Numbered from the stretch's first letter, positions 44,631 to 54,928 are shown. The stretch is DNA of 64,000 nt from Aulosira sp. FACHB-615 (GCF_014698045.1 NZ_JACJSE010000005.1:124001-188000); one strand, 5' to 3'. The notes: generated by a model from the sequence alone, not told the origin. Numbers and translations are program-made.

Positions 44631-45527
44631 TCAGACTTTTTTTGCCAGCCACAAGGCAAGATTATGAACATAAGTTTTAATATCTTCTACAGCCTGTGGC
44701 TCTTTTTTCATCCCATCTCCAGGCGGTTCATCAACAAAACTAGGACAGCCTTTGGTAATATCCCAGTTATAATCCACAAAATGATGAAAACTGGAAGTAG
44801 CTACTGTACGTCCTAAGTTATTACCTTGTGCATCTTGGTAATGGTCAACTGCCACAATTAAATTAAAATCACGACCTGTAACTAAGCTTTTTCCTAAAGC
44901 AATTACCTGCGCCTGAGAATGACTAGGAGGTATACCAATACCGCCTTCGTGGGGATGGGCGGGGAAAAATTCAATCTTGCCTGATGGTGAATTGGGGTTT
45001 TTTAATAGTTCGTGAATTGGTTCAACAACAGTAATTTTTTGATAGTCGCCATTCGCCCCTGAATGATAATTGGGCCATGAAATATAAATTGTATATGGGT
45101 CATCTCGACACCAACGAGATTGATCAGGGTCGGGATTTTTGCTGTTGAAATAATGAATCTCGCCAATATCAATTAAATCGCACATAGAACAGCCCATATC
45201 TTGATGATCGCGTGTGGTTAAAATCCCGCCTCCGCGTCGGCGAAAAGCGTTAATTCCAGCAATATCTTTGGCTGTTAAACCATCACCAACATCTAAAGCA
45301 AATAACCAAAGTTCATCAAAATCAGATTGGTCAAGACTCCCTAAAATGGGATCATTGCCTTCTGCATCGGAAATGCGATCGCGTGCTACAACTGTAAATA
45401 AAAAATTACCCGCCTCATCTTGAATAGATGCTAAATACTCCTGGAGCATTGAGAATCGAAAAATGCTCCAGTCATTTTCAGTAGGGGGAATTGTGGTTTG
45501 TAAAAGAATCTTAATTGGTTCTGTCAT
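44631..45527 (-). CDS. Uncharacterised protein, possibly ThuA/glutamine-amidotransferase-like fold
   Basis: I do not recognise a named family with certainty. From ATG 45527 it has 298 residues starting MTEPIKILLQTTIPPTENDW. The alternation IKILLQTTI, FDELWLFALDVGDG, DIAGINAFRRRGGGILTTRD and FNLIVAVDHYQDAQGNNLGR recalls ThuA-like or DUF4159-type glutaminase-fold proteins, with GGGILTTRDHQDMG in the nucleophile-elbow position but no cysteine there. FHHFVDYNWD near the end is His-rich. The longer frame to 45806 has a low-complexity, repeat-derived N-terminus and is rejected. Probably cytosolic. Confidence 0.75.
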   Translation of the reverse strand: MTEPIKILLQTTIPPTENDWSIFRFSMLQEYLASIQDEAGNFLFTVVARDRISDAEGNDPILGSLDQSDFDELWLFALDVGDGLTAKDIAGINAFRRRGGGILTTRDHQDMGCSMCDLIDIGEIHYFNSKNPDPDQSRWCRDDPYTIYISWPNYHSGANGDYQKITVVEPIHELLKNPNSPSGKIEFFPAHPHEGGIGIPPSHSQAQVIALGKSLVTGRDFNLIVAVDHYQDAQGNNLGRTVATSSFHHFVDYNWDITKGCPSFVDEPPGDGMKKEPQAVEDIKTYVHNLALWLAKKV

Positions 45528-45602
45528 ACCCTGTAAAAACTGCTGACATACTCTACTTAACACACAATAGAGTATAGGACTTAAACACAAAAGTTGTCTG
45601 CT

Positions 45603-45727
45603 ACAGCACTTGTGAAGTAGGTGAGGTACACCATGAGTATTAAGTAATGAGTAATAAGTAGTGAGTAATAAGTAAATTTCTGACTCATTACTTTTTTCAA
45701 TCAGTTGCTGTACCTCATAAACATCTA
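45603..45727 (+). repeat. Dispersed GAGTAATGAGTAAT repeat, copy B
   Basis: It matches 668-814 closely: ACAGCACTTGTGAAGTAGGT, ACACCATGAGTATTAAGTAA, TAGTGAGTAATAAGTAAATT, then CAGTTGCTGTACCTCATAAA and ACATC. The next 190 bp to the end of the surface-cluster gene holds GGTGTAAGGG-like debris (TACACCCTTACACCCTGATA) and no gene. Confidence 0.75.
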
Positions 45728-45923
45728 ATACCAATTTGAAAAATGATTGCGACAAATGGGTTACTGAAAAGCTCACCAGTAAGCAATTTCCCAATCCAAA
45801 ATCCAAAATCTAAAATCCAAAATGGTATAATCTGCTGTAAGAATGAGTGTAAGAATTTTGAACACCTACACCCTTACACCCTGATACCCAGTTACTACAG
45901 ATAAACTTTCTGTATAAATTCTG

Positions 45924-48900
45924 TCAGTTTATCTTGGCACGGAACCTAATAAAACCATAAGAATTAGTCGGTGTACCTTGTCCAGTCGCCGCAGGTAAGC
46001 TTGTTAGACTAGAATTTGTAACATTCACTACTACAGCCCCATTCGTATTACTTCCACAACTTGTAGGCGTAGATGAATCATTCGCTGTGTAAAAGGCTCC
46101 TCGATCTGAATCTGCGGCATTACTAAAATAAACAGTTGGTGTAGTAGAACCAACAGCCATTGCAATACCTTGGTTTCCGCCTGAAACACCATCATTAGGA
46201 GATAAACCATTAAATGCTGTAGAAATAAAAGTAGTGTTTCCTGGAACTAAATCACAGAATTTCACATTAGTAGCACTACCACTACCGTTAGAGAGGAAAT
46301 AAATAGTGTACTCTACCTCATCTCCTGGCTTGACATCAGTAGCACTGATCTTGCCTCGCAAATAACCACTCGGCCACTTAGAATCATTATCATCAGTACC
46401 CGCACCATCTACACTATCGTTTAAATCGGTACTATTAATGCGGGTAATGCGTTTTACTAAAACTATCTTGGGACTACCATTATTATTAACACCGACGCTG
46501 GTGACTCTAGTACCCACATTATCCGTATCTCTAGTTGGTAGATAACTAGGACATCTGCTGCTGGCATCGGTGCTAATTGTTCTTTCCCAACAAGCACTGG
46601 TGTTGGTATCATTACCATTTCTGGTTAAGCTAATCGATTGAGCATCAGCAGCATTATCAATGTTTGATTGATAAGTACTGTCCCAAAGATTAAGAGAACT
46701 AGGCGGAGGTGTGCTAATTGCATTACCAGAACCATAAGCAACATAATCAATAATTTGATTCTGGCTATCGTACAACCAGACATCATCACCGCCGTTAGTC
46801 AGTCGAGTTGAAACCCCTAGCCAATCTTGAAACGCTGCATCTGAAGCTTGAGTGTTGGAGTTTTGAGAACCTATCCAAATAACGGCGTATTCTCCTGGTT
46901 TTAAAGTTGTCCCATTGGGAAATGTGTAATTAAAGCTATTTGCTGTAGTCTCAACACTATTAACAATGAGATTACCATCTGCTAATTTGAAACCACTTAA
47001 ATCAACAGTTGAAGAGGAAGCATTATAAAGTTCGATAAACTCATCGTTTGTACTAGCACTGCTACCTGATCCTGTTTCGTTATATAACACTTCATTAATA
47101 ATAATTTTACCGGCTTGAGGCGAGACTTGATAAACATCAAAGCCAAAGTTTTGATTGGTGATTGCGCTTCCAGAAACAGTAACTGCTAGGTCATTAGGTG
47201 TACCCAAAGAAAATCCTACAGGAATGTTGCTATTGGCCGTATCAACTTGAATTTTATAACTACCATCTACCACACCAGTAAAGCTGTAAGTTCCATCTGC
47301 TTTTGTGCTAGTTACAGTGACAACAGAGTTATCACTAGCTTTGAGTAGTTTGACATTAATCCCAGCAGGTAAAGTTGGTTCGCCAGTATCAAAATCATCC
47401 CCGCGATCGCTATCTTGATATAAAGTACCTGAGATAGTTGCACCAAAGTCAACAATAGTTAATTGAGCGTTTGCAGCATTACTAGGAAAATATGTCCACA
47501 AATCAAGTCCCTTAGTATCCCCAAAAGAACCGTTACATTTGCTTCCAGCATTACCAGCGTTCCCCGACTGACCAAATTTTCTATCATTGTTTGTACTGTC
47601 AAACCCAGAAATAGGATTACTAAAAGCTGGGTTTGGTGGATTAATACCACAGAGTACTGTACCTGGTATACCAACATTTGTACCACCAACAGTGGTATAT
47701 CCTCGGTCGTCATAAAATGCTTGGGTCAAACTGCCCAAACGAAGAGGCCCAGGTGGATTTAACAGCCTAAGAGTAGGGCCACCAGAAAAATTATTCTCTG
47801 CATCTAGTAAGGGAAAATGATATTCACCTCCATGAATTTTCACTTGGGCTTGATAGCCAGTACCTATAGGAAAATTATCCCCGCTATTATCTTTACCGTT
47901 CCAAGTAACAGACTGTGAACCAGAGCTAATCATTACCCCCCTCAGTACACGGTTTTGACTGTTAGTAGGGTCAAAATTTACCCCGTCCCGACTGATAATG
48001 ATTTCGTAGTTACCCGGTACGTTGGTATTAAAAGAGAAAGTACCACCTGTGCCTAGAGAACTGGTATTTCCTGCCAGTGTACCTGTAAAGCTTAAACTAT
48101 CTACGCTGGGGTCGGTTGGGATGGCAGGAATACCAGTACCATCAAATGTGCCATCGGCTCGGTAGCGATCAAGATATGAAAGTACCGTATCATTTGATAA
48201 CTGATTAAAAAATGTAGGGAATTGAGGACGAGATAAGTTAGTACCACCTTCTCTCGTTGTCAGTACACTCTCTTGTGCAAGAATATTGTGATAAAGTGGC
48301 GTTTTCCCATCACTATCATAAAATCCTATTTGATTACCATAAAGTAAAAACCCATCTGGATCTGTACCTCTCAGTTCTATTTTGTAGCGGTAGCCATCTG
48401 TAGTGACTGGATAGACTGGGAAATTGAGAGTTCTGCCGTTACCACCCGTAAATAAAGCAAGATAGTAAGTAAATAATCTGGCGTTTATGTCTGTTGTAGA
48501 GTTTTGGTCACTACTGCGTACAGTGACATCCCATGCAGCAACAGTGCTTCCCTGACTAGCGTTAAAATTACTGCCACTGCTCAAGTTAATCTGACCAGTA
48601 GGAGCATTATTGGATATGTTATCTCCCACGGGGCCGTAAAATATGATGTCGTATATTCCGGTGGATGGTGCTTGGTAGTAGCAGGGCGTATATCCAGTTG
48701 TATTACCTGTACCAGAAATAGATTTAGGGCCTGCTAATTCCTGGGTACGAGATGAGATAAAACCCTGTCCTGTTTGAGTAGAACATTTAAAATCTGGTGT
48801 TGAGGGAATAGTTTCGCTCCCAATACTACCAGTGACATTGTTTCCTGGTTGAAAAACGACAATATCGCCATTATTCACTCTGACAGCACTAGAGCCTAAA

Positions 48901-49172
48901 AGAATGTATTCGTCTTTTTCGGCGTAGACCTTTAGGATGGTTCGTCGCTTAATTAGTCCCCCCCATAAATCAGTACGCCACTCTAGGTTAGCTCGATTAC
49001 CCGTAGCACCACTGGGATACAGTGTACGGCTACCTTCCGCCTGAACAGGTTGTATCCACAGACCCAGAGCGCACAGTGAAACAGCCAAGTTCCCTAGTGA
49101 TGTTCTACAACGATTAAAAGAAATTTTTTTAGTTGCTAAATATTGCTTGCTAAGTAATAAATTTCTGATCAT
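45924..49172 (-). CDS. Secreted multidomain protein: FlgD-like, SdrD_B, lamin-tail and DUF11 domains
   Basis: The 1082-residue protein has a Sec signal (cleavage after PVQA, about residue 45). After an N-terminal region unique to it (NLEWRTDLWGGLIKRRTIL), a FlgD-like Ig segment contains VTWNGKDNSGDNFPIGTGY (about 425). An SdrD_B-type domain begins ISGTLYQDSDRGDDFDTGEP (about 580). A lamin-tail domain starts KIIINEVLYNETGSGSS (about 690) and includes DEFIELYNASSSTVDLSGF. The DUF11-type domain (about 905-1082) contains VKPGDEVEYTIYFLSNGSGS and ends GFIRFRAKIN at the last residue. It is likely a surface-exposed adhesive or structural protein. It is separated by 395 bp from the next gene upstream, so may have its own promoter. 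Confidence 0.87.
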   Translation of the reverse strand: MIRNLLLSKQYLATKKISFNRCRTSLGNLAVSLCALGLWIQPVQAEGSRTLYPSGATGNRANLEWRTDLWGGLIKRRTILKVYAEKDEYILLGSSAVRVNNGDIVVFQPGNNVTGSIGSETIPSTPDFKCSTQTGQGFISSRTQELAGPKSISGTGNTTGYTPCYYQAPSTGIYDIIFYGPVGDNISNNAPTGQINLSSGSNFNASQGSTVAAWDVTVRSSDQNSTTDINARLFTYYLALFTGGNGRTLNFPVYPVTTDGYRYKIELRGTDPDGFLLYGNQIGFYDSDGKTPLYHNILAQESVLTTREGGTNLSRPQFPTFFNQLSNDTVLSYLDRYRADGTFDGTGIPAIPTDPSVDSLSFTGTLAGNTSSLGTGGTFSFNTNVPGNYEIIISRDGVNFDPTNSQNRVLRGVMISSGSQSVTWNGKDNSGDNFPIGTGYQAQVKIHGGEYHFPLLDAENNFSGGPTLRLLNPPGPLRLGSLTQAFYDDRGYTTVGGTNVGIPGTVLCGINPPNPAFSNPISGFDSTNNDRKFGQSGNAGNAGSKCNGSFGDTKGLDLWTYFPSNAANAQLTIVDFGATISGTLYQDSDRGDDFDTGEPTLPAGINVKLLKASDNSVVTVTSTKADGTYSFTGVVDGSYKIQVDTANSNIPVGFSLGTPNDLAVTVSGSAITNQNFGFDVYQVSPQAGKIIINEVLYNETGSGSSASTNDEFIELYNASSSTVDLSGFKLADGNLIVNSVETTANSFNYTFPNGTTLKPGEYAVIWIGSQNSNTQASDAAFQDWLGVSTRLTNGGDDVWLYDSQNQIIDYVAYGSGNAISTPPPSSLNLWDSTYQSNIDNAADAQSISLTRNGNDTNTSACWERTISTDASSRCPSYLPTRDTDNVGTRVTSVGVNNNGSPKIVLVKRITRINSTDLNDSVDGAGTDDNDSKWPSGYLRGKISATDVKPGDEVEYTIYFLSNGSGSATNVKFCDLVPGNTTFISTAFNGLSPNDGVSGGNQGIAMAVGSTTPTVYFSNAADSDRGAFYTANDSSTPTSCGSNTNGAVVVNVTNSSLTSLPAATGQGTPTNSYGFIRFRAKIN

Positions 49173-49567
49173 AGTGGTTTTTCATATCTGGGAATGATCG
49201 AGACGTGTAGTTTCGCGTCTCTAAATTGATTTGCTTGGGACAATTAATAAAAATGATGTCGTGGATATTGCTAAATATAATTACATAAGGCTTATTGTAT
49301 TTTTAATTAAAATTCCTGAGAGTTTTTACTTAAAAATTTCGAGTTATTTTACTAATTACGGATAGTATGATTTGACTAGTGTTAACATGCCCAAAAAATG
49401 GGAGCGATCGCTTATCCAACAGAAACAAAATCCAAATATCAGCCGCTTCATTGTGACTTACTAAACGACTAGATCGTAAGCAGTATTTTTACTGAGAATT
49501 ATGTCAAATCATGGTTATTAAAATCCGCAAAACTTCTATTATCTAGAGAGCCAACAATGTCAAGTTT
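49173..49567. other. Intergenic gap inside the surface-protein cluster
   Basis: An AT-rich gap with no gene. It contains a HIP1 octamer near 49404 and should hold the promoter of the 1082-residue protein gene. The ATG is preceded on the minus strand by AAAAACCACT, without a strong ribosome site. Confidence 0.5.
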
Positions 49568-52500
49568 CTAACGCTGTGGTGGGGGGATTTTCTGCTGTCC
49601 AAAACCTTCAAATAATTCGTTGAGTTTCAAAGTTAAACCCAAATAAGGGCCGCCAGCAGAACGCACGCCGGAAAAATCTCGGTCATCAACTCTGCCAAAA
49701 GCATATCCAGCAGCTAAACGCAGGTTAGGCGACAAATAATAACCAGTTTCGACAACAAAGCCTGTTTCACTATAATTACCTTGCCCAATCCAACGCGCTT
49801 CTCCTACTAAATCCATCTTGTATCCCAAGCGGTAAGTAGCTCGCAATTGCCCCAAATTCACGCTACTAGTCCCGACTAAATCGTTAGCTAAGTAAGATGT
49901 ACTGTTCCGCAAAGCATATTTACCGTAAAATTCCCATTGCCAATTGGGTGCATAAATAGCTTCTAGGGCAAAAGTATGGTCTGTAGAGCCTGTACCACTA
50001 CCTAACAAAATCGTGTCAGGAATCACGGCTGGATTTTCTCTGTATTCATAGCGTAGCAAAGCATTAAATTGATCATTGCTGGGGTCACGGTAAGCTAAAC
50101 CTAGTTTGAGGTTCACTGTATCACCCAAACCCGTGAGTTTTTGATTGGCTGAGTTTGCCTGTTGATAACGTGCTAAGGCTGTGAGTGCTGGCGAAATTTT
50201 CCCTGTGGCTGCTGCTGAAATTACTGTATTAGAACCACTAGCAGAAGTGCGATGCTCATAACGCGCACTGGCTTGAAACTCAGGGTTATCACTGTATTCT
50301 AAACCCACACTGTAGCTATCGCCACTCTCAAAACCTATAGATGAAGCGGCTTGGCCGACTGTGAAAGGTTGGGCGTATTGTTGTCCTGCGCCGGTGCGGT
50401 TAAAGAAACTGCCAAATACATGTTCGTAAGCCAGATTCAGCCGTAAACCAGGAGCAATTTTCCAACGGTTATTTAGGCCAATAGCACCTTGAGTTGTGAG
50501 TTGGTTAGCACCTCCTAAAATTGAGTAACGAGCAGTCAAAGTTGTGTCTGTGCCGAGTTTATGCTCGCCATTGATACTTAAACTGGTGATGGAATTGCCG
50601 CTTTGTTGACCGCTACTGTAAAACTGTTGGGCAAGACTGACATTCACACCAGGGATAGCAGCCCAATTCAAGCCCAAGATGGTACGGTCTGGATAAACAG
50701 TATCGGCACTGGAAGAGAGTGTGAGTTCATTTTGGGCGGCGAAGGTCAGGTTTTTGGCGATGGGAAAAGTCAAACGCGATCGCAATTGATGGGAATCACT
50801 CGTTAAAGCATTCACCGGAATCCGATCTTCTCGATGGCGATGAATCCAATCAACGTCAACGGTAGCCTTACCTAAACGTTGTTGAATCCCGGCAGAAATT
50901 GTTGTCAAGGAGTTATCAACTTTACTTCCTGGTGTAGCTTCCGAACGTTGTGCAAATAGTTCTTCAAAAGTATCTAGCGGTTGGGGTGCAATTCCAAAGT
51001 TATCTTCGTGGTCATATTGCGCCCGGAAATTCGTTGTTTGCGAAAGTCTCGCTGTGATTTGTCCACCATAGCGAGTTTGTCCAGGTACAAAACTGATGGT
51101 GGCATTATTGGCAAAGCCTGTATCAGCAAATCGATAATAAGCACGTCCTTGAATAGTCTTGCTAATTTGTCCCTCGGCTTCTAAGCGGTAAGCTGCACCA
51201 CTGACTTTACCAATCACCTCCGAATCATTCGATGAATGAGCATATTCAGCAATTAGCTTGCCATTACCACCTAAAGAAATCAGCGCATCTGCACCATACA
51301 GTTGAAAGTCCCGCATTCCTTGATTTTCTTGGATAAAAGTTGCACCTAACCAACTTTCTTGATTCAAAGTGCGGGAAAAATGATACTGTAATCTACCTGC
51401 ATAGATATTACTGTCAGAGTCTTGACTGTCATATTGATAGCTCACTACAATGCGTCGGACTAAGACTTGTCCAGTACTATCTATATCTGTACGAAGAATC
51501 GGTTCACGAAAAATTAAAGTACCGCGATCGTAATCAATTTCGTAGTCTGGGCCACGACTGAGTTGTTTCCGCTCTAATACAGTACCAGGACGGTTGAGTT
51601 CTTCTAATTCCAAAAAGACATTTTCACTACCAGCGATGACTAACCTTCTGGAAAGGAAGTAATAACCACTGGTTCCATCAGGCGCAATAGTATCTCGTTG
51701 AAAGCCTTCGATATTGTTACCATAAAAGCCTGTAAATTGAAAATTTCCAAAATTATAGTTAGTTTTAAAGCCGTGGAGTTGACGAGTAATAGAAGTAAAT
51801 TGCTGGGATGTCCGGGCAAACTCTTCTGTGTCATAATCACCCCACATGAAATAATCAGGAGCCGCATTAGGAATTTTTGAGGTGCGTTCAAACCGCAAAA
51901 ATACACTATCAATTGAGGGTGTAACAACGTCGGTGCGAGAACTATCGCCATAAACAGGATAGTTCTGCTCGTTAAATTGATAGTTTCTAAATAGGCGATT
52001 GTCGCAGTTACAATCTTCGTTGAGAGTGCGGGAACTATTATATGCACCTGTAAACAACCATTCGCCGATTGCACCTGTGGCAAATATCGCTGAGTGAAAA
52101 TCTAATTGCGTGCTGGTATCTTTGTCAGGACGGACAAAATCTCGAAAACTACTGTAGTAATCTGTACCTCTTGCACCCAAACGGACATCAATCACACCAG
52201 TTAATAAACTTGGACGCAAGGCTGTTTCAAATTGCAGTTGGGTAAAGGCTTCTAAATCATTGGTTGTGGCGCGAATGCGGACGGTTTGGGCTTTTAAATC
52301 AGACCGCAATCTGGCGGTAAACTCCCCAGCTTTCGCTTCTACCTGAAATCCTGGTTCATCAGGTTTGAAGTCCTTTCCGATTAATTCTCCCGCCGTTGGT
52401 ATTACGGTCACAACAGCATCGCGGTTAGAGCGATTGCCATTTTCATCGATTAATTCACCACGGATAGTTGCAGTTGAACGTCCATCAGCCGGAATACGGG

Positions 52501-53203
52501 CTTCTAGGGTTTCTAGTGTGAGCTTTTTTGGTGTACTCCGCACTACTACCCGTACTTTTACAGATAATTCTGGTTTACCTACTTCTTGTGCAGAGATGAT
52601 ATTTTCTCCGGCTTGGAGTGAGACACCATACCATGTCTGTGTGACTAAATTGGTCTGACTATCCGTTTCTGTCCGTCCAATTAATGAAGCATCTACCAGT
52701 AGGCCGTTAACGCGCAATTCTATTTGACTATCACTCGAAAACTGCACACTCACGTTCGTCGCCGGAATATCCACCACACTATCAGTAGAGGGGTTAAGAA
52801 TTTTGATAGTTGTGTTTTGATTCTCTACAGATGCCGCAATTTTACGTAACTTTTTAGGAATTTGAATATCAGTAGCAGGTTGAAATGGTTGTATGCCGGT
52901 TGTTACTAAAGGAGGTTCAACCGCAGTTAGTTCGTTGTCAGATATTAACGAACTATGAATATGATTGTCTTGGGTTGCAGGATTTGGCTGAGAAAGTTCA
53001 TCAACTTCTTTGGACACATCCACAGAAGTTTGATTATCTGCTGTGGCTAAGGTAGAAGCTGAGGGAAACTGACTCTTTTCTGTTTCTGGCGTGGATGTTT
53101 GGGCTTTAACGACAGCTGGATACAAAACAACGCTGATTGCACTTGCTACAGCACCCATCAGCCTGAGATTCAAGGTAGTTACACCATGCACTTGAGGTTT
53201 CAT
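49568..53203 (-). CDS. Ig-like domains plus large outer-membrane beta-barrel protein
   Basis: The 1211-residue protein has a Sec signal (cleavage after VVKA, about 34), a Ser/Thr/Gln-rich linker, one Ig-like domain (about 130-225, IKILNPSTDSVVDIPATNVS) and an invasin-like Big_1 domain (about 228-330, ARIPADGRSTATIRGELIDE). From about 335 to the end it is a long series of amphipathic beta-strands with alternating hydrophobic residues and aromatic girdles (YPVYGDSSR, DYFMWGDYDTEEF, LRLAAGYAFGRVDDRDF), as in outer-membrane barrels. I estimate more than 20 strands. No TonB box or plug domain was recognised. Only 7 bp separate it from the preceding gene. Confidence 0.85.
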   Translation of the reverse strand: MKPQVHGVTTLNLRLMGAVASAISVVLYPAVVKAQTSTPETEKSQFPSASTLATADNQTSVDVSKEVDELSQPNPATQDNHIHSSLISDNELTAVEPPLVTTGIQPFQPATDIQIPKKLRKIAASVENQNTTIKILNPSTDSVVDIPATNVSVQFSSDSQIELRVNGLLVDASLIGRTETDSQTNLVTQTWYGVSLQAGENIISAQEVGKPELSVKVRVVVRSTPKKLTLETLEARIPADGRSTATIRGELIDENGNRSNRDAVVTVIPTAGELIGKDFKPDEPGFQVEAKAGEFTARLRSDLKAQTVRIRATTNDLEAFTQLQFETALRPSLLTGVIDVRLGARGTDYYSSFRDFVRPDKDTSTQLDFHSAIFATGAIGEWLFTGAYNSSRTLNEDCNCDNRLFRNYQFNEQNYPVYGDSSRTDVVTPSIDSVFLRFERTSKIPNAAPDYFMWGDYDTEEFARTSQQFTSITRQLHGFKTNYNFGNFQFTGFYGNNIEGFQRDTIAPDGTSGYYFLSRRLVIAGSENVFLELEELNRPGTVLERKQLSRGPDYEIDYDRGTLIFREPILRTDIDSTGQVLVRRIVVSYQYDSQDSDSNIYAGRLQYHFSRTLNQESWLGATFIQENQGMRDFQLYGADALISLGGNGKLIAEYAHSSNDSEVIGKVSGAAYRLEAEGQISKTIQGRAYYRFADTGFANNATISFVPGQTRYGGQITARLSQTTNFRAQYDHEDNFGIAPQPLDTFEELFAQRSEATPGSKVDNSLTTISAGIQQRLGKATVDVDWIHRHREDRIPVNALTSDSHQLRSRLTFPIAKNLTFAAQNELTLSSSADTVYPDRTILGLNWAAIPGVNVSLAQQFYSSGQQSGNSITSLSINGEHKLGTDTTLTARYSILGGANQLTTQGAIGLNNRWKIAPGLRLNLAYEHVFGSFFNRTGAGQQYAQPFTVGQAASSIGFESGDSYSVGLEYSDNPEFQASARYEHRTSASGSNTVISAAATGKISPALTALARYQQANSANQKLTGLGDTVNLKLGLAYRDPSNDQFNALLRYEYRENPAVIPDTILLGSGTGSTDHTFALEAIYAPNWQWEFYGKYALRNSTSYLANDLVGTSSVNLGQLRATYRLGYKMDLVGEARWIGQGNYSETGFVVETGYYLSPNLRLAAGYAFGRVDDRDFSGVRSAGGPYLGLTLKLNELFEGFGQQKIPPPQR

Positions 53204-53210
53204 ACTTTAT

Positions 53211-54728
53211 TTACTCCTGCTTGCTGGGGGTGACAGCAAAGTTCATTCTGACTAAGCCGCCAGGTTCCAGACGTACCCAGCGAGATTGCGTATTACGTTC
53301 GCGGAATTTGTGGTTGGGGGCTAGAGTGTAGCCGGGAATGCTGCTGAGGTCGAGTACTCCTGTATGGCTTCCTGGCAAAACATTGGCGACAGAAAACAAA
53401 CCATTGGGATCTGTGGTGATGCGATTACCGTTTTCTAGAAAAATTACGGCATTGGGAATTCCTGGTTCGCCATTTTGCTGTTCGCCGTCAAAGTTTTTAT
53501 CTTCAAACACACGACCGATAATTGTGCCGCAGTCAGCCACAATCCCTGGACGAATGACTAATTGGTGAGTTGCAGGGCCATCCTTGGCAGCTAGGTTGTT
53601 GTCAGTTCTAAGTACACGAGCGATCGCACTATTGCGGCCAGTCCCCCGCACTGCATCAGGTGTGAGTTGGGCAGCATAGGCAATATTGACAACTGTTTGA
53701 GATGGAATTGTGACATCTGTGCGGAAGGTAACTGTATTGCCATTGCGCTCCGTGGTAATGTTAACTGCTTGACCGTTTAACTCACCACGCACAGATTTGT
53801 TAATGAAATTAAAGCCTAAAGGCAAGGTATCAGTGACAACTAAGTTATTTAAAGTAGTATCAGATAAGTTTTTCACTGATATACGGTAAATAACTGTATC
53901 CCCTGGTTCCGCCGTGGCGCGATCGCCTGTTTTAATAATCTGTAATTGCTGTGCTTGACACATATTAGTGGTCAAGGCAAAAGCTAATAAATCTAGCCCC
54001 ACTACCTCTGCATTGGGTACGACAACAACGCTATCTTCTACTCTGGTTTCGCCTGTAATTCGGATTGGTTGACCATCTAAAGAGGTAGCAGCATAACGCA
54101 CAATAGTGTTATTACCTGTACCTGTGCGATCGATGATTTCAATTTTAATCCGCCGTTGTTGGTATATAGAATTAGCTGGAGGATTAATAACTAAAATATA
54201 TTGTCTCCCCGGATCGGTTTGGCCTCGATTGGGGTCAAGTAAAAAATTATAGAAACCGGCTGGATTATTAGTAATCGAAAAGGGATTACTATTCTCGCTA
54301 TTGGGTGATTTACCACCAGGAATATTGTTACTCGGAATATCAGGAATTTCGGTACGGGTTAAAGAAAGTAATTGCCCTAATTCTGTTCCGGTGGGGTCAG
54401 AGGGGTTAGGTTCATATATACCTACAGAAAAACCTGTATAGTCTGCTAGGGGTGTACCCCCACAACCTAAAATCCTTCCTGATGGGTCAACTAATGGGAT
54501 AGGACTAACTTGAAGTTGACTAGTAATTCCTTGATATGGAATATTTTGATCATTATCTTGATAAGTATAAGTAGCTTGGTTAGTAAGATTAACCACACGA
54601 GTATCTTGCGCGGTTACTACTATGGGTGCGCTAGTATGCAAAAAACTAACCAAAAAAACTATTTTTGTTAAACTTTGTTTCCAGTTAATACCAAAAGTTA
54701 TCTGTTTTTTTTTACAAGGACGATTCAT
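53211..54728 (-). CDS. Secreted DUF11 and SdrD_B domain protein
   Basis: The 505-residue protein has a Sec signal (cleavage after VVTA, about 40). An N-terminal module starts LTNQATYTYQD, also seen at the start of the 844-residue protein (IDNQATATYED). A DUF11 domain lies at about 258-390 (TAEPGDTVIYRISVKNLSDT, VVTDTLPLGFNFINKS). An SdrD_B/Cna_B-type domain follows (GRVFEDKNFDGEQQNGEPGI, about 410) with its Asp/Asn Ca2+-loop pattern. It is co-transcribed with the barrel gene (7 bp). No C-terminal anchor or sorting motif is seen. Confidence 0.87.
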   Translation of the reverse strand: MNRPCKKKQITFGINWKQSLTKIVFLVSFLHTSAPIVVTAQDTRVVNLTNQATYTYQDNDQNIPYQGITSQLQVSPIPLVDPSGRILGCGGTPLADYTGFSVGIYEPNPSDPTGTELGQLLSLTRTEIPDIPSNNIPGGKSPNSENSNPFSITNNPAGFYNFLLDPNRGQTDPGRQYILVINPPANSIYQQRRIKIEIIDRTGTGNNTIVRYAATSLDGQPIRITGETRVEDSVVVVPNAEVVGLDLLAFALTTNMCQAQQLQIIKTGDRATAEPGDTVIYRISVKNLSDTTLNNLVVTDTLPLGFNFINKSVRGELNGQAVNITTERNGNTVTFRTDVTIPSQTVVNIAYAAQLTPDAVRGTGRNSAIARVLRTDNNLAAKDGPATHQLVIRPGIVADCGTIIGRVFEDKNFDGEQQNGEPGIPNAVIFLENGNRITTDPNGLFSVANVLPGSHTGVLDLSSIPGYTLAPNHKFRERNTQSRWVRLEPGGLVRMNFAVTPSKQE

Positions 54729-54928
54729 TGAATTAATCTCCTCATAAACGCCATAATACTTGTTAATAAAAACATTTATTGATAAGTTGAATTTGTTGTC
54801 GTTTAAAAGAAGTCTACCAATGACTTATTAGTAAGTAATTATCTAGTCAATTGAAGTAGTGAAAATAGACCGAGATGACGGCTGACTAGTAAATAAATCT
54901 TGCCCAAAAACAGCACAAAAATTATCAG

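Noticed and set aside
45528..45806. 93-residue N-terminal extension of the 44.6-kb unknown protein
   Set aside because: It translates the GAGTAATGAGTAAT repeat region and low-complexity sequence.
51640..52083. 147-codon ORF in another frame of the barrel gene
   Set aside because: Shadow of the 1211-residue protein; no independent start signal or domain.
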